Below the pieces are notes generated by a model. It was not told the origin of the DNA. It did not search any database and saw only the letters and a list, made by a program, of their open reading frames with translations. Shown here one piece after another: positions 9,901 to 17,628 of a stretch of DNA of 64,000 nt (its first letter is position 1; each line of letters opens with the position of its first letter). This stretch comes from Larkinella sp. C7 (GTDB taxonomy: Bacteria; Bacteroidota; Bacteroidia; Cytophagales; Spirosomataceae). The position numbers were made by a program, and so were the translations under genes. Location of the stretch: assembly GCF_006149005.1 (NCBI RefSeq), contig NZ_VBSL01000015.1, forward strand, positions 62,001 to 126,000. Direction: 5' to 3'.

Positions 9901-10382
9901 GGCAAGGGTGTTCCGCTGGCTTCTTTCACCACCCCGCGTACCGAAAAAACCACCGCTTGTGGTTGACTGACCTCCGTTGTTTCTTCATTCGAGGTGGCTG
10001 CGGGTTCGGCTCCAGGCGTTTCTTTTTTAGACAATACAATCTGGTTATCAACCAGTTCGTAGGCAATTCCGAGGGGCATGAGCAATTTATCCAGCACCTC
10101 GGCCAGCCGGTCGTTGTGGGTTTGAAAGCTCACCCGCTGCTCCTGGATGATGCGGCTGCTGTACACAAATTTGATGTTGGCTTTCCGCTCAATCTGCATC
10201 AGGACCTCGCGCAAAGGTGCATTTTCGACTTTCAGGGCCACTTTCCGGCTGAGTTCGTCCTGGCCGGACCGATGACCGGCGAAGGTGGCCGATGACACGA
10301 AAACCACCAAAAGCAGGTGGAAGAACATCGACCGAAACGGCCATGCCCTGCCGCCTGGCGGGACGTAAAAAAGATTCTTCAT
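6954..10382 (-). CDS. SusC-family TonB receptor with N-terminal STN signalling domain
   Basis: Outer-membrane transporter of 1142 aa. After the signal sequence an STN (secretin/TonB N-terminus) domain covers about residues 45-120 (LREVLMQIERKANIKFVYSS; LLMPLGIAYELVDNQIVLSKK). A carboxypeptidase-like domain follows (about 148-222, LPGVNVVEKGTTRGT), then EEVVVIGYGTVKKSDLTGSV, the plug and the barrel ending in RTFSVGLNVQF. In FecA-like systems the STN domain contacts the periplasmic part of a FecR anti-sigma factor, and the next two upstream genes are exactly a FecR and an ECF sigma factor. The locus is therefore a complete trans-envelope induced uptake system. The ligand is not evident. Confidence 0.96.
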   Translation of the reverse strand: MKNLFYVPPGGRAWPFRSMFFHLLLVVFVSSATFAGHRSGQDELSRKVALKVENAPLREVLMQIERKANIKFVYSSRIIQEQRVSFQTHNDRLAEVLDKLLMPLGIAYELVDNQIVLSKKETPGAEPAATSNEETTEVSQPQAVVFSVRGVVKEASGTPLPGVNVVEKGTTRGTNTDANGAFQLDVTDGNATLVFSSIGYSKKEVPVGNQSTMEVSLVSDDRSLEEVVVIGYGTVKKSDLTGSVGAIKGEKLLDRQATNIGQALQGRIPGVDVAVMSSAPGYQPRVRIRGVGSINSSLEPLYVVDGIIGVTNANLINPNDIESLEVLKDASATAIYGARGANGVIIITTKRGKSGATQVSYDTWGSYITPAKYIGVLSSDEFMSVYNKAYDNAQKYDPEGFASGKYVRNDPKNFPNLFDSNGKPLYNTDWEREIYKPTWAQNHELGVRGGSEKTSYSLALGYTDQGGLMLNSWFKRYSAKFTLDTDVKKWLKLGGSMFLNRTNQREVDDASGGLNVPRMVMEAVPILPIQYPDGSWGRNKDWPGMEGGENPVRIANQRMRINPKNQMLGQIYSLLTFTPDLTLRTNFGYELKFEKNNFYSGRDLNALSADQKGTADIWSNQEYYWQFENYLNYNKTIGNDHTISALAGLSWQKRSWERYFAAAQNFIDDFWGYHNLGVGTSLQKPSSEDQEWSLNSYFARLNYNFKDRYLFTVTGRYDGASKFGANNKYAFFPSAAIAWNVSQEEFLKPVSWLSNLKLRASYGKTGNQEIGQYRSQQFLGTGDVLLGGVRQTGIWRSSFGNPDLRWEYTNQLDIGADIGLFNNRVDLTVDYYHKITKDLLLDAPIPWSTGLSVITQNIGSVENKGLEIGINTRNVATSNFSWTTNLAFSTNKNKILKLGANNDDIFPGPWFLGQTNILRVGQPIGSFWGRKRLGTFSTSEADLAAKYNRLPGDIKWADLNNDGKIDGSDETIIGRAYPKWNLNVGNTFQFGKFDLSFDIRFVMGVNTVNATKHSVEDRQAIASSSRTVLGAWTPENQNSMIAEIRHYNAGYDTAMDDWWMEDGSFIRGQNLVLGYSLPTKIGKVNFQRLRVYASAQNFFLVSDYSGYDPEALTAFGGPLIQNIEFFQYPRPRTFSVGLNVQF

Positions 10383-10430
10383 AGTTTTACTAGTGAAACA
10401 GGTTTGGAATTAGGTTATCAGAAAAGCACA

Positions 10431-11441
10431 TTAAGGACAGCCCGCGCCATCGAGCTCAATCGTCTGGCCATCGAGCGTATAGGTTGCATCGGTTGTTTTG
10501 CAGAGTACATTCAGGATGACGGGCAGGCGCATGTTCGAAAAGTCAGCCCGGAGTTTGCAGTGCTGAAGCGCCGGGTTGCGGAAATGAATCCGGACGCCGA
10601 ACGATTCCTCAAGTGCATCGGCCACCTGCTGGAGTGACGCCCATTCGAAAGCAATCGTGGTGGGCTCCCACAGTTTCGGCTTGGCCGAGCGGGGCAAACC
10701 GGTTTTGGCAAGCGACTCGGCTTTGGGATTAAAAACCGCCTGCTGACGCGCCGTCAGCAAAACCGCCTTCTGGTTGGCGACACTCACGGCCACTTTTCCC
10801 GTCACGACCGACACCTCGAACCGGGGGCTGTTGCGATACGCCCGAACGTTGAAAGTCGTGCCCAGCACCTCCGTTTTGAGCTTCCCCGACTGAATGACAA
10901 ACGGGCGGGTAGTGTCCCGGCGAACCTCAAAAAAAGCTTCGCCCTCCAACTGAACGGCCCGCAACGACGGCGCAAACGGCTTTGGATACCGCAATCGGGT
11001 GGCCGGGCTCAGCCAAACCACGCTCCCATCGGCTAGCTGGTGACGCTGAATGGTTCTGCCGGTATTTTCCAGCAACGCCATTTCCAGCCTTTGCGATTCG
11101 TCAGATGCAGGTTTTTCGCCGGTTTCGGAACGTTGAAACTGCCAGATTCCAACGGTTAACAGAAGCAGCGCAGCGGCAACGCCACTAAGCGCCCAGAAAC
11201 CGTTTCGACCCCAAAGCAGCCTACGCACCGGTTTCGGGTCGGCTTCTTCAATTCGCCGACGGATTTGTTGCAGAATCTTGCGGGCGTAGTCAGGCTGCTG
11301 CGTTTGCGGGTGCTGCTGCGCCAGATCCGGCTGGTTTTCAAATGAGTCATACCATTGCTCGACCTGCCGGGCTTCGTCGGGCGAACAACGGCCGGCGAGG
11401 TATTTTTCCAGTAATTCGGGAGACGGGTAGCGGTTGTCCAT
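10431..11441 (-). CDS. FecR-family anti-sigma factor
   Basis: Inner-membrane anti-sigma protein of 336 aa. The cytoplasmic N-terminus (about 1-95) starts with a short anti-sigma segment (LLEKYLAGRCSPDEARQVEQWY). One transmembrane helix lies at about 100-118 (FWALSGVAAALLLLTVGIW). The periplasmic FecR domain is at about 135-235 (LADGSVVWLSPATRLRYP; GEAFFEVRRD; VLGTTFNVRAY), and a C-terminal domain of the kind Bacteroidota FecR proteins carry is at about 265-332. It lies between the ECF sigma gene (103 bp upstream) and the STN-containing SusC gene (48 bp downstream), so it should relay receptor occupancy to the sigma factor. Confidence 0.95.
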   Translation of the reverse strand: MDNRYPSPELLEKYLAGRCSPDEARQVEQWYDSFENQPDLAQQHPQTQQPDYARKILQQIRRRIEEADPKPVRRLLWGRNGFWALSGVAAALLLLTVGIWQFQRSETGEKPASDESQRLEMALLENTGRTIQRHQLADGSVVWLSPATRLRYPKPFAPSLRAVQLEGEAFFEVRRDTTRPFVIQSGKLKTEVLGTTFNVRAYRNSPRFEVSVVTGKVAVSVANQKAVLLTARQQAVFNPKAESLAKTGLPRSAKPKLWEPTTIAFEWASLQQVADALEESFGVRIHFRNPALQHCKLRADFSNMRLPVILNVLCKTTDATYTLDGQTIELDGAGCP

Positions 11442-11544
11442 TCTATCCAGGATACTAGATTAAGACGGTAAAATCCAATCCATTTCCCTTAAGACGAACA
11501 AGTGGGGGGAAAACCTTAGTCGGTTTTTAATTTTTTTGCAATTT

Positions 11545-12132
11545 TTAAAACGAGATCATTAGCGCCACCGCCACGGCGGAATAGTCTTTCAGCAACTCCC
11601 GTAGCGTGTGCTGGGCCTTGAGCAGATGGCTTTCCACGGTTTTGGGCGCAATCTGAAGCTCGTCGGCAATGTCGGCCACCGACCGCCCCTGCTGATGAAG
11701 AGCATATACCTGCCGGCATTTTTCCGGAAGCCGCCCGACGGTCGATTCGTAAGCCTGCTGCAAATCGGCGTAAAGAATGTGCTGTTCGGTAGCATTGACG
11801 GTTTGGCGATCCGGCTGGGCCAGCATCTCGGCCGCAAAACCATTCTGCCGGGCCTGCGCCCGAAACCAGTCGATCACGGCATGGCGGAGCAACGTTTGCA
11901 GGTAGCTTTCGGGGATTTTCAGATCCGGGAGCCGGTGGCGCTTCAGCCAGAGATTCACGAACAGTTCCTGCACAATCTCTTCCGTCGTTTCCCGATCCTG
12001 AAGGCGTTTGAAAGCCGTGTTGGATAGTTTCAGAAAGTAGCGGTTATAAATCGCTTCGAACGCCCGCGCATCGTCCTGTTTCATACGCTGAAATAGCCCG
12101 ATATCCTCTTCATTCTGATCGCCCCTTTGCAT
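11545..12132 (-). CDS. ECF-type RNA polymerase sigma-70 factor
   Basis: A protein of 195 aa, typical of Bacteroidota FecI-like sigma factors. Region 2 spans about 10-75 (DDARAFEAIYNRYFLKL; TTEEIVQELFVNLWLKRH). Region 4 spans about 125-180 (LPEKCRQVYALHQQGRSVAD; IAPKTVESHLLKAQHTLREL). It is the first gene of the sigma-FecR-SusC-SusD unit and probably directs transcription of the two uptake genes. It is divergent from the NCS1 permease across a 232-bp gap in which I find no clean -33/-7 pair for either direction. Confidence 0.95.
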   Translation of the reverse strand: MQRGDQNEEDIGLFQRMKQDDARAFEAIYNRYFLKLSNTAFKRLQDRETTEEIVQELFVNLWLKRHRLPDLKIPESYLQTLLRHAVIDWFRAQARQNGFAAEMLAQPDRQTVNATEQHILYADLQQAYESTVGRLPEKCRQVYALHQQGRSVADIADELQIAPKTVESHLLKAQHTLRELLKDYSAVAVALMISF

Positions 12133-12364
12133 CGTTGAGTCTTTCTTACCGCTTGGCGTGCTAGTAAATTTGATGCCAAAATATAATTTTTTTCAGTAAT
12201 AAGCCTATCTCTTTACGAAGAAAACCCGGTATAATCAGACGAAAAGGAAAAGCATCGTCCCTAAATCAGGTGAGTATACGGTAGTTGATAATCCGGGGCT
12301 TTATTTCTACCTTACCCATTCCGATTCAACGGGAAACTGTCTATTCCAAACCTGCTGCTTGTTT

Positions 12365-13873
12365 ATGCAAAGTCGTACCGGCGAAATTCAACATCCACGT
12401 CCTGCTTCCACACTCTACAGCGAAGACCTGGCCCCCATTCCGGTGGACAAACGCACCTGGACGACCTGGAATTACGCGGCACTGTGGATCAGCATGAGCT
12501 TATGCATTCCAACGTATATGCTCGCCAGTTCGCTCATCGAAGGCGGTATGAACTGGTGGCAGGCCATTCTGACCATTTTCCTGGGCAATACCATCGTGCT
12601 GGTTCCAATGGTATTAAACGGACACGCGGGCGCCAAATACGGCATTCCGTTCCCGGTGCTGGCCCGCGCCAGTTTCGGCACCAGCGGGGCCAACATCCCC
12701 GCCCTGCTCCGGGCCATCGTGGCCTGCGGCTGGTTTGGCATTCAAACCTGGATCGGCGGTTTTGCGCTCTACCAGATGTTCCGGCTCTGGATACCCACCC
12801 TGGAAACGCTGCCCCCGGTTTTCCCGGTCTCCTTCGGGCTGCAAACCGGCCCCGCGATCTGCTTCTTTCTGTTCTGGCTGCTCAATATGTACGTTATTTA
12901 CCTCGGCGTCGAAAGCATCAAAAAGCTGCTCGTCTTCAAAGCGTTCTTTCTTCCCGTGGCTGCTTTGGCATTGCTGTTCTGGGCGATTTCGGCCGGAAAC
13001 GGGTTGGGACCCATCCTGGAACAGCCGTCCAAATTTGCCAGTACTGCCGATTTCTTCGCCTTTTTCTTCCCGGCTTTAACCGGTATGGTCGGATTCTGGG
13101 CCACGCTGTCGCTGAATATTCCCGATTTTACCCGCTACGCCAAAAGCCAGCAGGCGCAGATCAAGGGCCAGATTATCGGACTGCCGCCGTCCATGACGCT
13201 GTTCTCGTTCATCGGCGTAGTGGTCACGTCGGCCACGACGATTATTTACGGCACCACGATCTGGGACCCGCTCGTGCTGGCCGGAAAATTCGAGAACAAA
13301 CTCATCGTCAGTATGGCCATGATTGCGGTGGCGATTTCGACCCTGGCCACCAACATTGCCGCCAACATGGTGAGTCCCGCCAACGATTTTGCGAACCTGG
13401 CCCCCGCCAAAATCACCTTCCGAATGGGTGGTTATATCACCGGCGTCATCGGGATTCTGATATTTCCGTGGAAACTTATTGCCGATCCAAGCGGCTATAT
13501 CTTTACCTGGCTGGTCGGTTATTCGAGTCTGCTTGGACCGGTTGGCGGCATCATGATTGCGGATTATTTCTTCGTTCGAAAACAGCAATTAATCACTTCC
13601 GAATTGTACAGCGCTACCGGTATTTACCGCTTTAAAAACGGTTTTAATCCGGCGGCTCTGGTGGCTTTACTGCTGGGAATTCTGCCCAACGTACCCGGTT
13701 TTCTGACCACGATCCAACTGATTCCGGCCGACAGCGTTCCGGCCTGGATTTCGCACCTCTACAATTACGCCTGGTTTGTCGGTTTTCTGGTCAGCGGCCT
13801 GGTTTATCTGGTCATGATGCGTTCGTACCAACCTCTTCCTTCTAACGACCTCCCGCATGTCGCTTTTGATTAA
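12365..13873 (+). CDS. NCS1-family nucleobase/hydantoin-type permease
   Basis: Inner-membrane cation symporter of 502 aa with about twelve hydrophobic segments. Family signatures are the N-terminal stretch (TTWNYAALWISMSLCIPTYM) and the segment NIAANMVSPANDFANL, typical of the PucI/FurA/Mhp1 group that moves uracil, allantoin or hydantoins. A TTG six bases upstream (12359) would add two residues; the ATG at 12365 is preferred. The end overlaps the dihydropyrimidinase start by 17 bp, so the two are translationally coupled. The neighbouring pyrimidine-reducing and ring-opening enzymes suggest uracil/thymine or dihydropyrimidine as cargo, which is inference from context. Confidence 0.93.
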   Translation: MQSRTGEIQHPRPASTLYSEDLAPIPVDKRTWTTWNYAALWISMSLCIPTYMLASSLIEGGMNWWQAILTIFLGNTIVLVPMVLNGHAGAKYGIPFPVLARASFGTSGANIPALLRAIVACGWFGIQTWIGGFALYQMFRLWIPTLETLPPVFPVSFGLQTGPAICFFLFWLLNMYVIYLGVESIKKLLVFKAFFLPVAALALLFWAISAGNGLGPILEQPSKFASTADFFAFFFPALTGMVGFWATLSLNIPDFTRYAKSQQAQIKGQIIGLPPSMTLFSFIGVVVTSATTIIYGTTIWDPLVLAGKFENKLIVSMAMIAVAISTLATNIAANMVSPANDFANLAPAKITFRMGGYITGVIGILIFPWKLIADPSGYIFTWLVGYSSLLGPVGGIMIADYFFVRKQQLITSELYSATGIYRFKNGFNPAALVALLLGILPNVPGFLTTIQLIPADSVPAWISHLYNYAWFVGFLVSGLVYLVMMRSYQPLPSNDLPHVAFD

Positions 13874-15239
13874 AAACGGACGGATTATCACGGCGACCGA
13901 CGCATATGTCGCTGATATTCTAGTGGAAGGTGAAACCATTCGCGCCATCGGAAAGGACTTGTCGCTTCACGCCGACGAAACCATCGATGCCACCGGCCTG
14001 CTGGTTTTTCCCGGCGGCATCGACCCGCACGTCCACCTGGACATGCCGTTCATGGGCACGTTTTCGAGCGACACCCACGAAACCGGAACCCGGGCGGCAC
14101 TCCACGGCGGCACCACGACCGTCATCGATTTTGTCCTCCAAAAACAGGGGCATTCCCTGAAAGACGCCCTGGCCGACTGGAATTCGAGGGCCGAAGGAAC
14201 CGCCGTGGGCGACTACAGTTTCCACATGGCTGTCACCGATTTCAACGAAAACACCCGCGCCGAAATCCGGGAAATGATTGAACAGGAAGGCATTACTTCT
14301 TTCAAAACCTTCATGGCGTACAAAGGTGCGTTGATGATCGACGACCGGCAGATGGTGGCCCTAATGCAGGAAGTGAAAAAGCAGGGCGGGATGGTAACCG
14401 TTCACGCGACCAACGGCGACGTCATCGACTACCTCGTGGCCAAACATCGGGCAGAAGGCAAGCTGGCTCCGTTGTATCATTACCTTTCGCAGCCGGAAAT
14501 GACCGAAGCCGAAGCCAGCGGCCGCTTCGCCGACATGGCCGACTACACCGGTTGCCCCGCCTACATCGTTCACCTGACCTGCGAGGGCGCGCTGAACGCC
14601 GTTCGGAATGCCACCCGCCGGAACCAGAAAGTGTTCGTGGAAACCTGTATTCAGTACCTGATTCTGGACGCATCACTCTACGAAAATGATTTTGAGGGCG
14701 CCAAGTGGGTGATGAGTCCGCCCCTGCGGGAGAAAAAAGACCAGACGACGCTCTGGGCCGGTATCAATCAGGGGCTGGTGCAGGTCGTGGCGACGGATCA
14801 TTGCCCGTTTATGTGGGAACAGAAACTGATGGGCAAAGACGACTTTTCAAAAATCCCCAACGGCCATCCCGCCATCGAAAACCGGATGGAATTGCTCTAC
14901 AGCGAGGGAGTTCATACCGGAAAAATTACGCTGAATAAATACGTTGAAGTGGCCTGCACCAATCCGGCCAAAATTTTCGGACTTTTTCCGAAAAAAGGCA
15001 CGATTGCCGTTGGAAGTGACGCCGATCTGGTCCTTTTCGACCCTGCTGAAAAGCATGTGATTTCGGCAAAAACGCACCACATGAATGTCGATTATTCGGC
15101 GTATGAAGGCAGGGAAATAAACGGGAAAGTAAAAACCGTCCTGCTGCGCGGGACAGTTGCCATCGACAATGGAAACTGTCTCGTTGAAAAAGGATACGGA
15201 AAATTCATCAAACGAAATAAAGTCAGCGGAACGATTTAA
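13857..15239 (+). CDS. hydA: Dihydropyrimidinase (D-hydantoinase family)
   Basis: Cytosolic amidohydrolase of 460 aa that opens 5,6-dihydrouracil or dihydrothymine to N-carbamoyl-beta-alanine or its methyl homologue, the second step of the reductive pathway. The complete dinuclear metal site is visible: His58 and His60 in DPHVH, the lysine to be carboxylated at Lys150 (SFKTFMAYK), His183 (VHATN), His239 (YIVHLTC) and Asp314 (ATDHCPF). The length matches the family. It overlaps the permease by 17 bp and is followed after 11 bp by the amidase that uses its product. Hydantoin activity is common in this family, but the PreTA neighbours favour dihydropyrimidines. Confidence 0.95.
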   Translation: MSLLIKNGRIITATDAYVADILVEGETIRAIGKDLSLHADETIDATGLLVFPGGIDPHVHLDMPFMGTFSSDTHETGTRAALHGGTTTVIDFVLQKQGHSLKDALADWNSRAEGTAVGDYSFHMAVTDFNENTRAEIREMIEQEGITSFKTFMAYKGALMIDDRQMVALMQEVKKQGGMVTVHATNGDVIDYLVAKHRAEGKLAPLYHYLSQPEMTEAEASGRFADMADYTGCPAYIVHLTCEGALNAVRNATRRNQKVFVETCIQYLILDASLYENDFEGAKWVMSPPLREKKDQTTLWAGINQGLVQVVATDHCPFMWEQKLMGKDDFSKIPNGHPAIENRMELLYSEGVHTGKITLNKYVEVACTNPAKIFGLFPKKGTIAVGSDADLVLFDPAEKHVISAKTHHMNVDYSAYEGREINGKVKTVLLRGTVAIDNGNCLVEKGYGKFIKRNKVSGTI

Positions 15240-15250
15240 CCCACACCACT

Positions 15251-16117
15251 ATGCCACGAATGATCCGATCGGGATTGATCCAGATGAGTCTGCCGCTGAC
15301 GGAAGGCGAAGGCACGATTGCGGAAATTAAAGAAGCGATGGTGCGCAAGCACCTGCCGCTGATCGACGAAGCCGGGCAGAAGGGGGTCCAGATTCTGTGC
15401 CTTCAGGAAATCTTCAACACGCCCTATTTCTGTCCGGGACAGGACCGGGAATGGTATAAATCGGCGGAAACCATTCCGGGGCCGACCATCGACCACATGG
15501 CGGAGTACGCCAAAAAATACAGCATGGTGATGATCGTTCCCATTTTCGAGAAAGAGCAAGCCGGTGTCTTGTACAACACGGCGGCTGTGATCGACGCCGA
15601 TGGAACATATCTGGGCAAATACCGCAAGAACCACATTCCGCATACCTCCGGTTTTTGGGAGAAATTCTTCTTCAAACCCGGTAATCTGGGCTATCCGGTT
15701 TTCCAGACCCGCTACGCAAAAGTGGGCGTTTACATCTGCTACGACCGTCACTTCCCCGACGGTGCCCGATGCCTGGGATTAAATGGCGCAGAAATTGTAT
15801 ATAATCCTTCGGCAACGGTGGCCGGTTTGTCGCAATATCTCTGGAAGCTCGAACAACCCGCCCACGCAGCCGCCAACGGCTATTTCATGGGCTGCATCAA
15901 CCGGGTGGGCGAAGAAAAACCCTGGAACCTCGGCCGATTTTACGGCTCATCGTATTTCGTCGATCCGCGCGGGCAAATCTTCGCGACGGCTTCGGAAGAC
16001 CGGGACGAACTGCTGATTGCTGATTTTGACCTCGATCTGATTGAAGAAGTCCGCAGCGTCTGGCAGTTCTTCCGCGACCGACGACCCGAAACATACACCA
16101 AATTGGTTGAACCCTAA
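15251..16117 (+). CDS. Beta-ureidopropionase-type amidase (nitrilase superfamily)
   Basis: Cytosolic C-N hydrolase of 288 aa with the full Glu-Lys-Cys triad: Glu53 (CLQEIF), Lys126 (YRKNHIP) and Cys163 (VYICYDRHFPD). The HIP and CYDRHFP sequences resemble N-carbamoyl-beta-alanine and N-carbamoylputrescine amidases. Position between dihydropyrimidinase and PreT points to N-carbamoyl-beta-alanine hydrolysis to beta-alanine, CO2 and ammonia, the third step. It begins 11 bp after the dihydropyrimidinase stop. N-carbamoylputrescine as substrate cannot be ruled out from sequence alone, but no agmatine genes are nearby. Confidence 0.92.
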   Translation: MPRMIRSGLIQMSLPLTEGEGTIAEIKEAMVRKHLPLIDEAGQKGVQILCLQEIFNTPYFCPGQDREWYKSAETIPGPTIDHMAEYAKKYSMVMIVPIFEKEQAGVLYNTAAVIDADGTYLGKYRKNHIPHTSGFWEKFFFKPGNLGYPVFQTRYAKVGVYICYDRHFPDGARCLGLNGAEIVYNPSATVAGLSQYLWKLEQPAHAAANGYFMGCINRVGEEKPWNLGRFYGSSYFVDPRGQIFATASEDRDELLIADFDLDLIEEVRSVWQFFRDRRPETYTKLVEP

Positions 16118-16121
16118 TTAG

Positions 16122-16224
16122 TTAAGAGTTATGAGTTAAGAATTAAGACGATACAGCATCGGCCGCTGGCGGTTGCGTTGCCTCTTTAATTTTCAACTCT
16201 TAATTCTTAACTCATAACTCTTAA
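16122..16224. repeat. Intergenic palindrome A (27-bp perfect stem)
   Basis: 16122-16148 and 16198-16224 are perfect reverse complements (27 bp) with a 49-nt loop. The arms repeat short words such as AGTTAAGA and GAATTAAGA. The element fills the whole gap between the amidase stop (16117) and the preT start (16227). There is no T tract, so it does not look like an ordinary terminator, and it lies inside an operon. Confidence 0.9.
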
Positions 16225-16226
16225 TT

Positions 16227-17564
16227 ATGGCTCTTGTCAATAATCGCTTAACGGCAGAACAGTACGGGGAGAATTTCAGTGACATTCATCCACCGTTCGA
16301 AACACGCGATGCGGCTTTGGTAGAAGCCAACCGCTGCCTGTTTTGTTACGATGCGCCCTGCATTAAAAGCTGTCCGACAAGTATCGATATTCCGAAATTT
16401 ATCCGGCAGATTACGACCGATAATCCCAAGGGATCGGCTTATACCATTCTCAGCGCCAACATTCTGGGTGGCGGCTGCTCGAAAGTCTGCCCGGTGGAGA
16501 AGTTATGTGAGGGATCGTGTGTCTATAACCTAATGGACGAACCACCGATTCCGATTGCCAAACTCCAGCGGTTTTCCACCGAAAAAGCCATTGCGGAAAA
16601 GTGGCCGCTGTTTCAGCGAAAACCGTCTACAACCAAGCGGGTCGCCGTGGTCGGTGCAGGCCCGGCGGGTTTGAGTTGCGCCCACGTACTGAGTCGCGAA
16701 GGCATCGACGTGACGGTTTTCGAAAAAGAAAGCAAAGGCGGGGGACTGATGACGTATGGCATTGCGGCTTATAAAGTAACCCCCCAGTTCTGCGAGGATG
16801 AGGTCAATTTCATCACGTCCCTGGGCGGAATTGCGATTAACTACAATCAAGAACTGGGCAAAACCGTCTCGCTGGCCGACTTGCAGCAAACCTACGATGC
16901 CGTTTATCTGGGCGTCGGCGTCGGACTCGCCCGGCAACTGGACATTCCCGGCGAAAATCTCAACGGCGTCGAAGATGCGATCCGGTTTATTTACGACATC
17001 CGAACCAAGGGTTATCCAGCCATACCGGTGGGTGATAAAGTCGCCGTAATTGGACTGGGCATGACGGCCATCGATGCCGCAACGCAAGCCAAACGACTGG
17101 GAGCCAGCGAAGTAACCATCGTCTACCGCCGAACGCAGGCCGAAATGCCCTGCACGGAAACCGAACTGAATATTGCCAAACTGGATGGCTGTCGGATCAT
17201 GTGGCTGGCCGCTCCGCAGGAAATCATCGGCGAAAACGGGCAGGTTACGCAACTGATTTGCAGTCTGATGCAACTGGGTGAACCCGACGCCAGCGGCCGC
17301 TGGTCGCCCGTAGAAACCGGTGAAACGATGACGCTGGACGTCGATATGGTGATCAAAGCTGCCGGACAAATGCCGTTTGAAGCCCTGGTCAGCGAGAATC
17401 ATCTGGAGAACCGGAAAGGCAAAATCAGCATCAATGACGCGTGTGCCACCAACCTTCGGGGCGTTTTTGCGGGTGGTGACTGCGTAAATGGCGGCAAAGA
17501 AGTCGTCGACGCGGTTCAGGCCGGAAAAGACGGGGCCAAAGCGATTCTGAAATTTTTAAAATAG
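16227..17564 (+). CDS. preT: NAD(P)-dependent dihydropyrimidine dehydrogenase subunit PreT
   Basis: Electron-input subunit of 445 aa for reduction of uracil/thymine to the dihydro forms. The N-terminal helical Fe-S domain holds two cysteine sets, Cys37/40/45/49 and Cys84/88/94/98, as in GltD-like proteins and the N-terminus of mammalian DPD. The FAD Rossmann motif GAGPAG is at 143-148 and a second nucleotide-binding motif VIGLGMTAIDAA lies near 275. The C-terminal AGGDCVNGG motif closes the FAD site. It is followed after 64 bp by preA. Annotation as a glutamate-synthase-like small subunit would be the alternative, but pairing with PreA settles it. Confidence 0.95.
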   Translation: MALVNNRLTAEQYGENFSDIHPPFETRDAALVEANRCLFCYDAPCIKSCPTSIDIPKFIRQITTDNPKGSAYTILSANILGGGCSKVCPVEKLCEGSCVYNLMDEPPIPIAKLQRFSTEKAIAEKWPLFQRKPSTTKRVAVVGAGPAGLSCAHVLSREGIDVTVFEKESKGGGLMTYGIAAYKVTPQFCEDEVNFITSLGGIAINYNQELGKTVSLADLQQTYDAVYLGVGVGLARQLDIPGENLNGVEDAIRFIYDIRTKGYPAIPVGDKVAVIGLGMTAIDAATQAKRLGASEVTIVYRRTQAEMPCTETELNIAKLDGCRIMWLAAPQEIIGENGQVTQLICSLMQLGEPDASGRWSPVETGETMTLDVDMVIKAAGQMPFEALVSENHLENRKGKISINDACATNLRGVFAGGDCVNGGKEVVDAVQAGKDGAKAILKFLK

Positions 17565-17609
17565 TTTACGGTTTTCATGGGTAAATGGCTAAAAATGAAA
17601 ACCGTAAAC
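17564..17609. repeat. Intergenic palindrome B (15-bp perfect stem)
   Basis: GTTTACGGTTTTCAT (17564-17578) and its exact reverse complement (17595-17609) flank a 16-nt loop. The left arm starts at the last base of the preT stop codon. The same words GTTTACGG and GGTTTTCA recur in palindromes D (28.8 kb) and G (45.9 kb). It fills most of the 64-bp gap between preT and preA. Confidence 0.88.
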
Positions 17610-17628
17610 GACAAACTATAAACCAACT

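Noticed and set aside
8460-10295. A 611-codon plus-strand frame opposite the SusC gene
   Set aside because: It is the mirror of a coding frame with strong family motifs. Its own translation is rich in H, R, V and F without any domain, typical of antisense shadow frames in this base composition.
12484-13635. A 383-codon frame in another register of the permease gene
   Set aside because: The composition is Arg/His/Gly-rich with no hydrophobic helices, and the NCS1 frame is conserved.
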